A DNA stretch of 64,000 nt, taken from positions 32,490-96,489 of the forward strand of contig NZ_LQOX01000010.1 in NCBI RefSeq assembly GCF_002102175.1, read 5' to 3'. The notes under the pieces are model-generated. The model was not told where the DNA came from. It searched no databases and saw only the letters and a list, made by a program, of their open reading frames with translations. A program made the translations under genes and the position numbers. The DNA is from Mycobacterium gastri. GTDB lineage: Bacteria; Actinomycetota; Actinomycetes; Mycobacteriales; Mycobacteriaceae. Positions within the stretch are counted from its first letter, which is position 1. Each line of letters begins with the position of its first letter. Below, one piece after another: positions 48,224 through 56,918 of this stretch.

Positions 48224-48379
48224 GGGCCCAAGCTTGTTGGCCACCTCCACGGCCTTAGCCAGCGAATCGGTCGCCGGGTTGCGGACGGCCGGCGGGAAGG
48301 CCGACAAGCTCGTCGTGAGCTCTTGCGCGTAGCGTCCGGCCAGTATCGAGCCGGCCACCGCGATCCAGCAACGATTCTC
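48224..48379 (-). pseudogene. Fragment of an MFS (DHA2/EmrB-type) transporter
   Basis: The minus strand reads IAVAGSILAGRYAQELTTSL then SAFPPAVRNPATDSLAKAVE and VANKLGP. This is the pattern of the last periplasmic loop and helix of 14-helix drug exporters. Both sides lose the family pattern, so this is a short remnant. Confidence 0.55.
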
Positions 48380-48404
48380 GCACCGGTCTGGCCGGCACAA
48401 CGAG

Positions 48405-48595
48405 GCCCCTGCGCCGCGGAAAGCCGCGGAACATCCAGTCAGTGAACTCCGACAACGCCAGCACCCGAGCGCTCCCAGGCACGTTCGGGTCGAAGGCCGC
48501 CATCAGTTCGGCGGCCAATTCGGCCGGCGGGGCACCGTTGATCCAGTCGATCATCGGTTGGGCAGCGTCGGGTTCCCCCAAATCCGGCCCGATCA
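48405..48595 (-). pseudogene. Fragment of an unrecognised protein
   Basis: Minus-strand coding-like stretch: AAQPMIDWINGAPPAELAAE, then LMAAFDPNVPGSARVLALSE and FTDWMFRGFPRR. It has balanced composition, unlike the Arg/Pro-rich translations around it. No start or stop belongs to it. Confidence 0.4.
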
Positions 48596-48599
48596 CGGG

Positions 48600-48790
48600 A
48601 TGAGGCCATACGCGTGGCCGCCGCCGTCCGGGCAGAACAAGCCAAAAGTCCTGGTAGGGTCGCTGCCGGCGATGATCGTGGACCGCCCGGCAGACACCGC
48701 GGGCGGCCCACCGACGTCGATGACCCGGGATTTGGCCGAAGCGGTGATCTGGGGCATACTGTTCAGGTTGCCCTGCGCCAGGTTTGCGCC
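48600..48790 (+). pseudogene. Possible PAAR-like fragment
   Basis: Plus-strand reading YAWPPPSGQNKPKVLVGSLP then AMIVDRPADTAGGPPTSM resembles the PAAR repeat (P-x-V-L-[IV]-G-x-L-P-A-x-x-V-x-D...GPP). Only one repeat is visible. This is a weak call. Confidence 0.3.
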
Positions 48791-49041
48791 TGGCCAGGCA
48801 CACGACCGGCGCCCACACGGGCGCGTCCGGCCCCATCCTTGGAGCGCGACCGATTTCGGCGGCTACAAGGCTGCGTGCGGGCGACACGCCCGACCGCGGG
48901 GGTCGGTGGACCACGACAGGTAAACAGCGGCGCAGTATCCGGCGCACGCTAGTTCGACCCGGGATCGGCCGGGTCGATCGGCGGGCTGGGGGCACCAGGT
49001 CCGGACCCGGGCCTGAAGTATTGGAGTGAGGTAGGAGAAGC

Positions 49042-49347
49042 GTGGCGGGACAGAAGATCCGCATCAGGCTGAAGGCCTACGACCATGAGGCTATCGACGC
49101 TTCGGCGCGCAAGATCGTCGAGACCGTCGTCCGCACGGGCGCCAGCGTCGTAGGTCCGGTGCCACTGCCGACCGAGAAGAACGTGTATTGCGTCATCCGC
49201 TCCCCGCATAAGTACAAGGACTCGCGGGAGCACTTCGAGATGCGCACCCACAAGCGGTTGATCGACATTCTCGACCCGACTCCGAAGACGGTTGACGCAC
49301 TCATGCGCATCGATCTTCCGGCCAGCGTCGACGTCAATATCCAGTAG
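49042..49347 (+). CDS. rpsJ: 30S ribosomal protein S10
   Basis: 101 residues, also the NusE antitermination factor. [40 protein letters not shown] and the end [10 protein letters not shown] are characteristic. GTG start with TAGGAGAAG upstream. First gene of the S10 operon. Confidence 0.99.
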   Translation: MAGQKIRIRLKAYDHEAIDASARKIVETVVRTGASVVGPVPLPTEKNVYCVIRSPHKYKDSREHFEMRTHKRLIDILDPTPKTVDALMRIDLPASVDVNIQ

Positions 49348-49361
49348 GAGTCTGCAGAGCA

Positions 49362-50015
49362 ATGGCACGAAAGGGCATTCTCGGTACCAAGCTGGGCATG
49401 ACGCAGGTATTCGACGAGAACAACAGAGTCGTACCGGTGACAGTGGTCAAGGCGGGGCCCAACGTCGTGACGCGCATCCGCACGCCGGAGCGCGACGGCT
49501 ACAGCGCCGTGCAGCTGGCCTACGGCGAAATCAGTCCCCGCAAGGTCACCAAGCCGCTGACCGGTCAGTACACCGCCGCGGGCGTCAATCCGCGCCGGCA
49601 CCTGGCCGAGCTGCGCCTGGACGACCCGGACGCGGTGGCCGAATACGAGGTCGGCCAGGAGCTCACGGCCGAGATCTTCGCCGACGGCAGCTACGTGGAC
49701 GTGACCGGTACCTCCAAGGGCAAAGGCTTCGCCGGCACCATGAAGCGGCACGGCTTCCGCGGTCAGGGAGCTGCGCACGGTGCCCAGGCGGTGCACCGGC
49801 GTCCCGGCTCCATCGGCGGTTGCGCCACCCCGGCACGGGTGTTCAAGGGCACCCGAATGGCCGGCCGGATGGGCAATGACCGGGTAACCGTGCAGAACCT
49901 GTTGGTGCACAAGGTCGATGCCGAAAATGGCGTGCTGTTGATCAAGGGTGCGGTTCCCGGCCGCACCGGCGGACTCGTGATGGTCCGCAGCGCGATCAAA
50001 CGAGGTGAAAAGTAA
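49362..50015 (+). CDS. rplC: 50S ribosomal protein L3
   Basis: 217 residues. [17 protein letters not shown] at the N-terminus; [20 protein letters not shown] and [20 protein letters not shown] form the core loop near the peptidyl transferase centre. Its stop overlaps the rplD start (TAATG). Confidence 0.99.
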   Translation: MARKGILGTKLGMTQVFDENNRVVPVTVVKAGPNVVTRIRTPERDGYSAVQLAYGEISPRKVTKPLTGQYTAAGVNPRRHLAELRLDDPDAVAEYEVGQELTAEIFADGSYVDVTGTSKGKGFAGTMKRHGFRGQGAAHGAQAVHRRPGSIGGCATPARVFKGTRMAGRMGNDRVTVQNLLVHKVDAENGVLLIKGAVPGRTGGLVMVRSAIKRGEK

Positions 50016-50683
50016 TGGCTGCCACCACCCTCAAGATTGACGTCAAGACGCCGGCCGGCAAGGTCGAGGGCTCCATCGAGTTGCCGGCCGAGTTGTTCGA
50101 CGTACCGGCCAACATCGCCCTGATGCACCAGGTGGTCACCGCGCAGCGCGCGGCGGCCCGCCAGGGCACGCACTCGACGAAGACGCGCGGCGATGTCAGT
50201 GGCGGTGGTCGTAAGCCGTACCGGCAGAAGGGCACTGGTCGTGCCCGGCAGGGTTCGACGCGGGCGCCGCAGTTCACCGGCGGCGGCGTGGTACACGGTC
50301 CCAAGCCCCGTGACTACAGCCAGCGCACCCCCAAGAAGATGATCGCCGCCGCGTTGCGGGGCGCGTTGTCGGACCGGGCGCGCAACGGGCGCATCCATGC
50401 CGTCACCGAGTTGGTCGCCGGCCAAACCCCATCCACCAAGAGCGCCAAGACATTTCTGGCCACGCTGACCGACCGCAAGCAGCTGCTGGTGGTCATTGGG
50501 CGCGACGACGAGACGGCGGCCAAGAGCGTCCGCAACCTGCCCGGGGTGCACGTCCTGTCGCCCGACCAACTCAACACCTACGACGTGCTGCGCGCCGACG
50601 ACGTGGTTTTCAGCGTGGCGGCGCTCAACGCCTACATAGCCGCTAATACAGCCGCCAACACTCCCGAGGAGGTTTCGGCCTGA
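50015..50683 (+). CDS. rplD: 50S ribosomal protein L4
   Basis: 222 residues. [20 protein letters not shown], then [20 protein letters not shown], is the exit-tunnel loop, wild type in appearance. TGATG overlap with rplW. Confidence 0.99.
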   Translation: MAATTLKIDVKTPAGKVEGSIELPAELFDVPANIALMHQVVTAQRAAARQGTHSTKTRGDVSGGGRKPYRQKGTGRARQGSTRAPQFTGGGVVHGPKPRDYSQRTPKKMIAAALRGALSDRARNGRIHAVTELVAGQTPSTKSAKTFLATLTDRKQLLVVIGRDDETAAKSVRNLPGVHVLSPDQLNTYDVLRADDVVFSVAALNAYIAANTAANTPEEVSA

Positions 50684-50985
50684 TGGCGACCATCGCCGAC
50701 CCCCGCGACATCATCCTGGCTCCGGTGATCTCGGAGAAGTCCTACGGGTTGCTCGACGACAACGTCTACACGTTTGTGGTGCATCCCGATTCGAACAAGA
50801 CGCAGATCAAGATCGCTATCGAGAAGATCTTCGCCGTCAAGGTCGCATCGGTGAACACCGCGAATCGGCCGGGCAAGCGCAAGCGCACCCGGACCGGATA
50901 CGGCAGGCGCAAGAACACCAAGCGCGCCATCGTGACGCTGGCGCCGGGCAGCAAGCCGATTGACCTGTTCGGAGCCCCGGCCTAG
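50683..50985 (+). CDS. rplW: 50S ribosomal protein L23
   Basis: 100 residues, at the tunnel exit where trigger factor and SRP dock. [42 protein letters not shown] and the basic [20 protein letters not shown] are present. The stop codon lies inside the first copy of a tandem repeat. Confidence 0.99.
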   Translation: MATIADPRDIILAPVISEKSYGLLDDNVYTFVVHPDSNKTQIKIAIEKIFAVKVASVNTANRPGKRKRTRTGYGRRKNTKRAIVTLAPGSKPIDLFGAPA

Positions 50986-51084
50986 CCCGGCGACGATGCA
51001 GAGCGAAGCGATGAGGAGGAGCTGGGCAATCCAGCCTAGCCCGGCGACGATGCAGAGCGAAGCGATGAGGAGGAGCTGGGCAAT
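50981..51084 (+). repeat. MIRU-like tandem repeat, two copies
   Basis: A 50-base unit occurs at 50981-51030 and identically at 51035-51084, with period 54. Its core, GACGATGCAGAGCGAAGCGA followed by TGAGGAGGAGC, is the sequence I associate with mycobacterial interspersed repetitive units. Copy 1 includes the rplW stop codon (CCTAG). The 136-base gap to rplB otherwise holds no gene. Confidence 0.85.
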
Positions 51085-51121
51085 ACTGCCAGCTGCGCGC
51101 GAGAGAAAGACCTGATTAGAC

Positions 51122-51964
51122 ATGGCAATTCGCAAATACAAGCCGACGACGCCGGGCCGCCGCGGCGCCAGTGTGTCGGATTTCGCCGAGATCACCCGAT
51201 CCACGCCGGAGAAGTCACTGGTGCGTCCGTTGCACGGCCACGGCGGCCGCAACGCGCACGGCCGGATCACCACGCGCCACAAGGGTGGCGGACACAAGCG
51301 CGCCTACCGGTTCATCGACTTCCGTCGCAACGACAAGGACGGGGTCAACGCCAAGGTTGCGCACATCGAGTACGACCCGAACCGCACCGCAAGGATCGCA
51401 CTGCTGCATTATCTCGACGGCGAAAAGCGCTACATCATCGCGCCCAACGGGCTTTCACAGGGCGACGTGGTGGAATCGGGTCCCAACGCCGACATCAAGC
51501 CTGGTAACAACCTGCCGCTGCGCAACATCCCGGCCGGCACCTTGGTCCACGCCGTTGAGTTGCGGCCCGGCGGTGGGGCCAAGCTTGCGCGCTCGGCCGG
51601 GTCGAGCATCCAGTTGCTCGGCAAGGAAGCCAGCTACGCGTCGCTGCGTATGCCCAGCGGCGAGATCCGCCGGGTCGACGTCCGCTGCCGCGCGACGGTA
51701 GGCGAGGTGGGCAACGCCGAGCAAGCGAACATCAACTGGGGCAAGGCCGGTCGGATGCGATGGAAGGGCAAGCGTCCGTCGGTCCGCGGCGTGGTGATGA
51801 ACCCCGTCGACCACCCGCACGGTGGTGGCGAGGGTAAGACCTCCGGTGGCCGTCACCCGGTCAGCCCCTGGGGCAAGAAGGAAGGGCGCACTCGCCATCC
51901 GAACAAGCAAAGTAACAAACTCATCGTCCGCCGTCGGCGCACCGGCAAAAAGCACTCGCGCTAG
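51122..51964 (+). CDS. rplB: 50S ribosomal protein L2
   Basis: 280 residues. [40 protein letters not shown] and the highly conserved [20 protein letters not shown] near the peptidyl transferase centre are present. Ends RRTGKKHSR. Confidence 0.99.
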   Translation: MAIRKYKPTTPGRRGASVSDFAEITRSTPEKSLVRPLHGHGGRNAHGRITTRHKGGGHKRAYRFIDFRRNDKDGVNAKVAHIEYDPNRTARIALLHYLDGEKRYIIAPNGLSQGDVVESGPNADIKPGNNLPLRNIPAGTLVHAVELRPGGGAKLARSAGSSIQLLGKEASYASLRMPSGEIRRVDVRCRATVGEVGNAEQANINWGKAGRMRWKGKRPSVRGVVMNPVDHPHGGGEGKTSGGRHPVSPWGKKEGRTRHPNKQSNKLIVRRRRTGKKHSR

Positions 51965-51989
51965 GAAGAGATTTGGGGAGTAGTCAACT

Positions 51990-52267
51990 ATGCCACGCAG
52001 CCTGAAGAAGGGCCCGTTCGTCGACGACCATCTGCTCAAGAAGGTCGACGTACAGAACGAGAAGAACACCAAGCAGGTCATCAAGACCTGGTCGCGGCGT
52101 TCGACCATCATCCCCGACTTCATCGGCCACACCTTCGCGGTGCACGACGGCCGCAAGCATGTCCCGGTGTTCGTCACCGAGGCGATGGTGGGTCACAAGC
52201 TCGGTGAATTCGCGCCGACGCGCACCTTCAAGGGGCACATCAAGGACGACCGGAAGAGTAAGCGGCG

Positions 52268-52271
<4 letters not shown>
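51990..52271 (+). CDS. rpsS: 30S ribosomal protein S19
   Basis: 93 residues. [39 protein letters not shown] and [13 protein letters not shown] are typical. Overlaps rplV by ATGA. Confidence 0.99.
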
Positions 52272-53667
<1,396 letters not shown>

Positions 53668-53674
53668 ATGAATC

Positions 53675-54091
53675 ATGCTGATTCCCCGCAAGGTCAAGCA
53701 CCGCAAGCAGCATCATCCCCGCCAGCGAGGCATCGCCAGCGGTGGAACGTCGGTGAACTTCGGTGACTACGGCATCCAGGCGCTCGAACACGCCTATGTC
53801 ACCAACCGGCAGATCGAGTCCGCTCGTATCGCCATCAACAGGCACATCAAGCGTGGCGGCAAGGTGTGGATCAACATCTTCCCGGACCGCCCGTTGACCA
53901 AAAAGCCCGCCGAGACCCGGATGGGTTCGGGCAAGGGCTCCCCGGAGTGGTGGGTGGCCAACGTCAAGCCGGGCCGGGTGCTGTTCGAGCTCAGCTACCC
54001 CAATGAAGCGATCGCGCGGGCGGCGCTGACCCGTGCGATCCACAAGTTGCCGATCAAGGCACGCATTATCACGCGAGAGGAGCAGTTCTGA
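53675..54091 (+). CDS. rplP: 50S ribosomal protein L16
   Basis: 138 residues. [39 protein letters not shown] and [20 protein letters not shown]. Overlaps rpmC by one base (TGATG). Confidence 0.99.
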   Translation: MLIPRKVKHRKQHHPRQRGIASGGTSVNFGDYGIQALEHAYVTNRQIESARIAINRHIKRGGKVWINIFPDRPLTKKPAETRMGSGKGSPEWWVANVKPGRVLFELSYPNEAIARAALTRAIHKLPIKARIITREEQF

Positions 54092-54351
54092 TGGCAGTGG
54101 GAATCTCCCCTGGCGAACTGCGTGAGCTCACCGACGAGGAACTGACCGAGCGGCTGCGCGAAGCCAAGGCAGAGTTGTTCAACCTGCGCTTCCAGATGGC
54201 GACCGGCCAGCTCAACAACATCCGCCGGCTCCGCACGGTGCGTCGGGAAATCGCACGCGTCTATACCGTGCTGCGCGAACGGGAACTGGGTCTGGCTTCC
54301 GGTCCCGATGGTTCCGATGGCCCCGATGCTCCCGAAGGTAAGGAATCGTGA
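54091..54351 (+). CDS. rpmC: 50S ribosomal protein L29
   Basis: 86 residues. [20 protein letters not shown] and [20 protein letters not shown] are the L29 core. The tail [19 protein letters not shown] is an acidic Gly/Asp/Pro extension, slightly longer than usual. Overlaps rpsQ. Confidence 0.98.
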   Translation: MAVGISPGELRELTDEELTERLREAKAELFNLRFQMATGQLNNIRRLRTVRREIARVYTVLRERELGLASGPDGSDGPDAPEGKES

Positions 54352-54740
54352 TGGCAGAGGCTAAGACTGGCGCAAAGGCGGCACCCGCGGCGGCTAAAGC
54401 CCCCCGCAAGGCAGCCTCCAAAGAGGCCGCACTCAAGGATGTCCCCTCGAAAGCGAAGGGCCCCAAGCACACTCCGAGCGCTCCCAAGCCGCGCGGTCGT
54501 CGCAAGACACGTATCGGCTACGTGGTCAGTGACAAAATGCAGAAGACCATCGTAGTCGAGCTGGAAGACCGCGTGCGGCACCCGTTGTACGGCAAGATCA
54601 TTCGGACCACCAAGAAGGTCAAGGCGCACGACGAGAACAGCATCGCCGGCATCGGCGACCGCGTTTCGCTGATGGAGACGCGTCCGTTGTCGGCGACCAA
54701 ACGCTGGCGGCTGGTCGACATCCTCGAGAAGGCCAAGTAA
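54348..54740 (+). CDS. rpsQ: 30S ribosomal protein S17 with N-terminal extension
   Basis: 130 residues: an Ala/Lys-rich N-terminal extension of about 50 residues, then the S17 core ([40 protein letters not shown]). GTG 54348 directly precedes ATG 54351; either could start. Last gene before the S10 operon terminator. Confidence 0.98.
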   Translation: MMAEAKTGAKAAPAAAKAPRKAASKEAALKDVPSKAKGPKHTPSAPKPRGRRKTRIGYVVSDKMQKTIVVELEDRVRHPLYGKIIRTTKKVKAHDENSIAGIGDRVSLMETRPLSATKRWRLVDILEKAK

Positions 54741-54757
54741 ACAAAAGAAGTTGTCTA

Positions 54758-54802
54758 GGCGCTGGGTCAGGTGATTTTCCTCACCTGACCCGGCGCCTTT
54801 TT
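54758..54802 (+). terminator. Terminator after rpsQ
   Basis: A 17-bp stem (GGCGCTGGGTCAGGTGA at 54758-54774 with TCACCTGACCCGGCGCC at 54781-54797, one G-U pair) is followed by TTTTT: a textbook intrinsic terminator, unusual among the T-less ones in this window. Confidence 0.92.
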
Positions 54803-54870
54803 GGCTGAAAGTGTCAGCTTGCTGAACGGAATCGATCCGCACCGCAGCCGTTACCTGATGTAGGAACACC

Positions 54871-54929
54871 CTTGTCCACCGATGGTAGGACAAGTGATAC
54901 TTCATGCTTATCCACCGATAGCAGGACAA
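54871..54929. promoter_or_regulatory. Pair of related inverted repeats upstream of short peptide gene
   Basis: Site 1: CTTGTCC (54871-54877) with GGACAAG (54888-54894), perfect 7-bp arms around ACCGATGGTA. Site 2: TTATCC (54908-54913) with GGACAA (54924-54929) around ACCGATAGCA. The two are direct copies spaced 36 bases and lie 50-165 bases before the candidate starts of the peptide gene. They look like a double operator. Confidence 0.55.
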
Positions 54930-55035
54930 AATTCGCCGGGTCTGATGGCTAAAATTTCTCGGTGAAAGGAGATTTGCATTGGCCCGCCTTGCGCCGCAAT
55001 GGACGGTCTGCGAATCGATACCAGGAGGTAATTCC

Positions 55036-55116
55036 GTGACACACGAAAGTCTGTTCGCCGAATGCGAGCTCGTCTACTCGGCTCCTATCTGCAAGGCAGA
55101 CGAAATCGCCGAGTGA
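55036..55116 (+). CDS. Short peptide, ESLF/YSxP family, copy 2
   Basis: A 26-residue peptide read directly: GTG start, THESLFAECELVYSAP, then ICKADEIAE and TGA. AGGAGG lies seven bases before the GTG (55036). A second in-frame start, TTG 54979, also has AAAGGAG at good spacing and would give 45 residues beginning MARLAPQW. Its last residues align gaplessly with the peptide at 31053-31166 (E-S-L-F, E, Y-S, P, D, I shared). It has two Cys. A structured region and a hairpin terminator separate it from a P450 gene 310 bases downstream on the same strand. Function unknown; a peptide precursor or small signal is a reasonable hypothesis. Confidence 0.62.
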   Translation: MTHESLFAECELVYSAPICKADEIAE

Positions 55117-55126
55117 ATTCGTGCTG

Positions 55127-55182
55127 AGGGGCTTTGAGGTCCTCCTCCCGAGCACACCGGGTAGCGATGCACGATAGCCCCT
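55127..55182 (+). ncRNA. Possible structured RNA element
   Basis: AGGGGCT (55127-55133) pairs with AGCCCCT (55176-55182), enclosing two small hairpins (GAGG/CCTC at 55136-55147; CCCG/CGGG at 55147-55161, sharing one base). It lies between the peptide stop and a terminator-like hairpin. This could be a small regulatory RNA domain; no known class is recognised. Confidence 0.3.
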
Positions 55183-55196
55183 AAGCCGTGAGTGGC

Positions 55197-55237
55197 CGGC
55201 GGGGATCTGATGTCCTGACGTGGTCAGATTCCCGCCG
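55197..55237 (+). terminator. Hairpin between short peptide and P450
   Basis: CGGCGGGGATCTGA (55197-55210) pairs with TCAGATTCCCGCCG (55224-55237) over 14 positions (one G-U), with a 13-base loop, followed by ACCGCTTCTTT. Likely a terminator for the peptide transcript or an attenuator before the P450. The remaining bases to 55426 show no gene. Confidence 0.6.
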
Positions 55238-55426
55238 ACCGCTTCTTTGATCGTGGGGGAGAACACAGCGTTGAGGTGGCGTGCAGGACTCGGGTTCACC
55301 GTCGGAGGCTCAGCAGCGCCTAGCGGGGTGAAGTCGGGAGAGAAGAGATGATGGCCAGGCCAGTTACGCGCTGCTTCGCAGTTACCCAGAGGCGGCCAAA
55401 CGCATATCAGGTGCGATGCTGAAGCC

Positions 55427-56665
55427 ATGATGAGCTCCACTACTCCGGTCCTCGGTTCGCCGTCCGGAATCGACTTGACGGATCCGAACAACTTCAGGAA
55501 CGGATTCCCGCACGACGTATTTGAGATCCACCGCACAGAAGCGCCGGTGTTCTGGCACGCGCCCACCGAACACACACCGGATGGTGAAGGCTTCTGGTCG
55601 GTAGCCACCTATGCTGAAACCCTTGCGGTATTGCGTGATTCCGCTACCTTTTCCTCCGAAAGCGGCGGCCGGCGGCCGTTCGGTGGCACCTTGTTGCAGG
55701 ATCTGCCAATCGCCGGTCATGTGCTCAACATGATGGATGATCCGCGGCATGCTGCGATCCGGCGGCTGGTCAGCTCTGGTCTAGGGCCACGAATGATTCG
55801 CCGAATCGAACACGACCTGCGCCAGCGGGCCCGAAGTCTGCTCAACCAGATCGAGCCCGGCGTAGCGTTGGACTTCGCGGTTGATATCGCTGTCGACCTG
55901 CCAATGCAGGCGATCTGCATCTTATGCGGAATTCCGGAGATCGACCGGCACTGGTTGTTAGAGGAGTTTGAGGCGGGTCTGGATTTTCGTGGAACCCGAG
56001 CGGAGTACCTGGAATGGGCGTTTGGTGAGGGCGCCGAATCACGGCGGGACAGCTACTGTCGGGAGCTGATTGCGCGCAAACGCGCTGAGCCGGCTGACGA
56101 CCTGCTGTCTATCGTCGCCAACGCAACCGAACCTTTCCTGTCGGACGCCGAGGTGCACTTGTTTTTCAACACGATGTTCAGCGCGGGCTCAGACACTACT
56201 CGCAATGTGATTGCGGTTGGGCTGCTTGCTCTGGCCGAACGTCCCGACCAATGGCGGCAACTGCGTGGGGATTTGAAGTTGTTGCCGTCGGCGATTGAGG
56301 AAATGGTGCGTTGGTCATCGCCATCGCCGTCGAAGCGGCGCACGGCCACTCGCGCCGTCACCTTGGGAAGTCAACGGATCGAGGCTGGCCAAAAGGTGTT
56401 GGTGTGGGAGGGCTCGGCCAACCGCGATCCCAGCGTATTCGACCGTCCAAACGAATTCGACATCACCCGAAAGCCCAACCCGCACCTCGGTTTTGGCCAA
56501 GGGGTGCACGCTTGCATGGGCGCAAATCTGGCCCGGATGGAGCTGCGGCTGTTTTTCGAGGAACTGCTCCCGCGCTTCGAAGAAATCCAGTTGACGGCGC
56601 CCGTGGAATGGATCGGTACTAACCGCCGCAACGGCTTGCGGCACCTGGTCGTGGAATTCAACTGA
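55427..56665 (+). CDS. Cytochrome P450
   Basis: 412-residue soluble bacterial P450. I-helix oxygen-activation motif [11 protein letters not shown]-helix EEMVRW (ExxR), meander, and haem-binding [15 protein letters not shown] with the ligand Cys363 are all present. The N-terminus ([40 protein letters not shown]) resembles lipid- or terpenoid-oxidising families such as CYP125/CYP142-like enzymes. The substrate is unknown. ATGATG at 55427 allows either Met. It is the nearest gene to the short peptide at 55036 and absent from this position in M. tuberculosis as I recall it. Electrons could come from the ferredoxin reductase at 38141. Confidence 0.93.
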   Translation: MMSSTTPVLGSPSGIDLTDPNNFRNGFPHDVFEIHRTEAPVFWHAPTEHTPDGEGFWSVATYAETLAVLRDSATFSSESGGRRPFGGTLLQDLPIAGHVLNMMDDPRHAAIRRLVSSGLGPRMIRRIEHDLRQRARSLLNQIEPGVALDFAVDIAVDLPMQAICILCGIPEIDRHWLLEEFEAGLDFRGTRAEYLEWAFGEGAESRRDSYCRELIARKRAEPADDLLSIVANATEPFLSDAEVHLFFNTMFSAGSDTTRNVIAVGLLALAERPDQWRQLRGDLKLLPSAIEEMVRWSSPSPSKRRTATRAVTLGSQRIEAGQKVLVWEGSANRDPSVFDRPNEFDITRKPNPHLGFGQGVHACMGANLARMELRLFFEELLPRFEEIQLTAPVEWIGTNRRNGLRHLVVEFN

Positions 56666-56670
56666 CCGCA

Positions 56671-56726
56671 CCACCGGCGCCGGTGGCCGCGAAGCCGCCG
56701 GCAGTAACGGGGCGCGCGGAGCGCCC
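56671..56726 (+). terminator. Hairpins after the P450 gene
   Basis: CCACCGGC/GCCGGTGG (56671-56686, no spare loop bases so the apex opens) and GGGCGC/GCGCCC (56710-56726, 5-base loop) follow the P450 stop. One or both may terminate it. Confidence 0.4.
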
Positions 56727-56757
56727 GCTCAGACGCCGATGCCGGCCCAGCGAAAAT

Positions 56758-56785
56758 TTGTCATACTATGTTGACAATGTAAGCT
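56758..56785. promoter_or_regulatory. Promoter with overlapping inverted repeat before atsA
   Basis: TTGTCA (56758-56763) and TGACAA (56772-56777) are perfect inverted arms with an 8-base spacer. The first arm can also act as -35, with TAAGCT (56780-56785) as -10 at 16 bases. It lies about 135 bases before the atsA start in an AT-rich patch. Confidence 0.4.
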
Positions 56786-56918
56786 AGCGGCAGGCCGCAA
56801 AATCTGGCAAGCGCCCAAATTGTGCACTGCCGCGTCGTTGTGCGGTCGGGTCACCTCTGTTCGGGGTAATCTCCACGCGACGCCGATAAATGCGCGTACA
56901 GAAAGTGGGTGTGTTGCA

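Larger units (their letters stand above)
48166..49041. other. Decayed intergenic region before the S10 operon
   Basis: 876 bases without an intact gene. It holds three coding-looking fragments listed separately (48224-48379, 48405-48595, 48600-48790) on both strands. The long minus-strand frame 48255-49064 is a chance fusion of unrelated stretches. The last 90 bases should contain the S10 leader and promoter; I see no clear -35/-10 pair there. Confidence 0.6.

Noticed and set aside
48255..49064. 269-codon minus-strand frame before rpsJ
   Set aside because: Mixture of unrelated translations overlapping the rpsJ start; only a central segment looks coding.
50981..51084. CRISPR array
   Set aside because: Two repeats only, with a 4-base difference rather than spacers; matches a MIRU-type tandem repeat.
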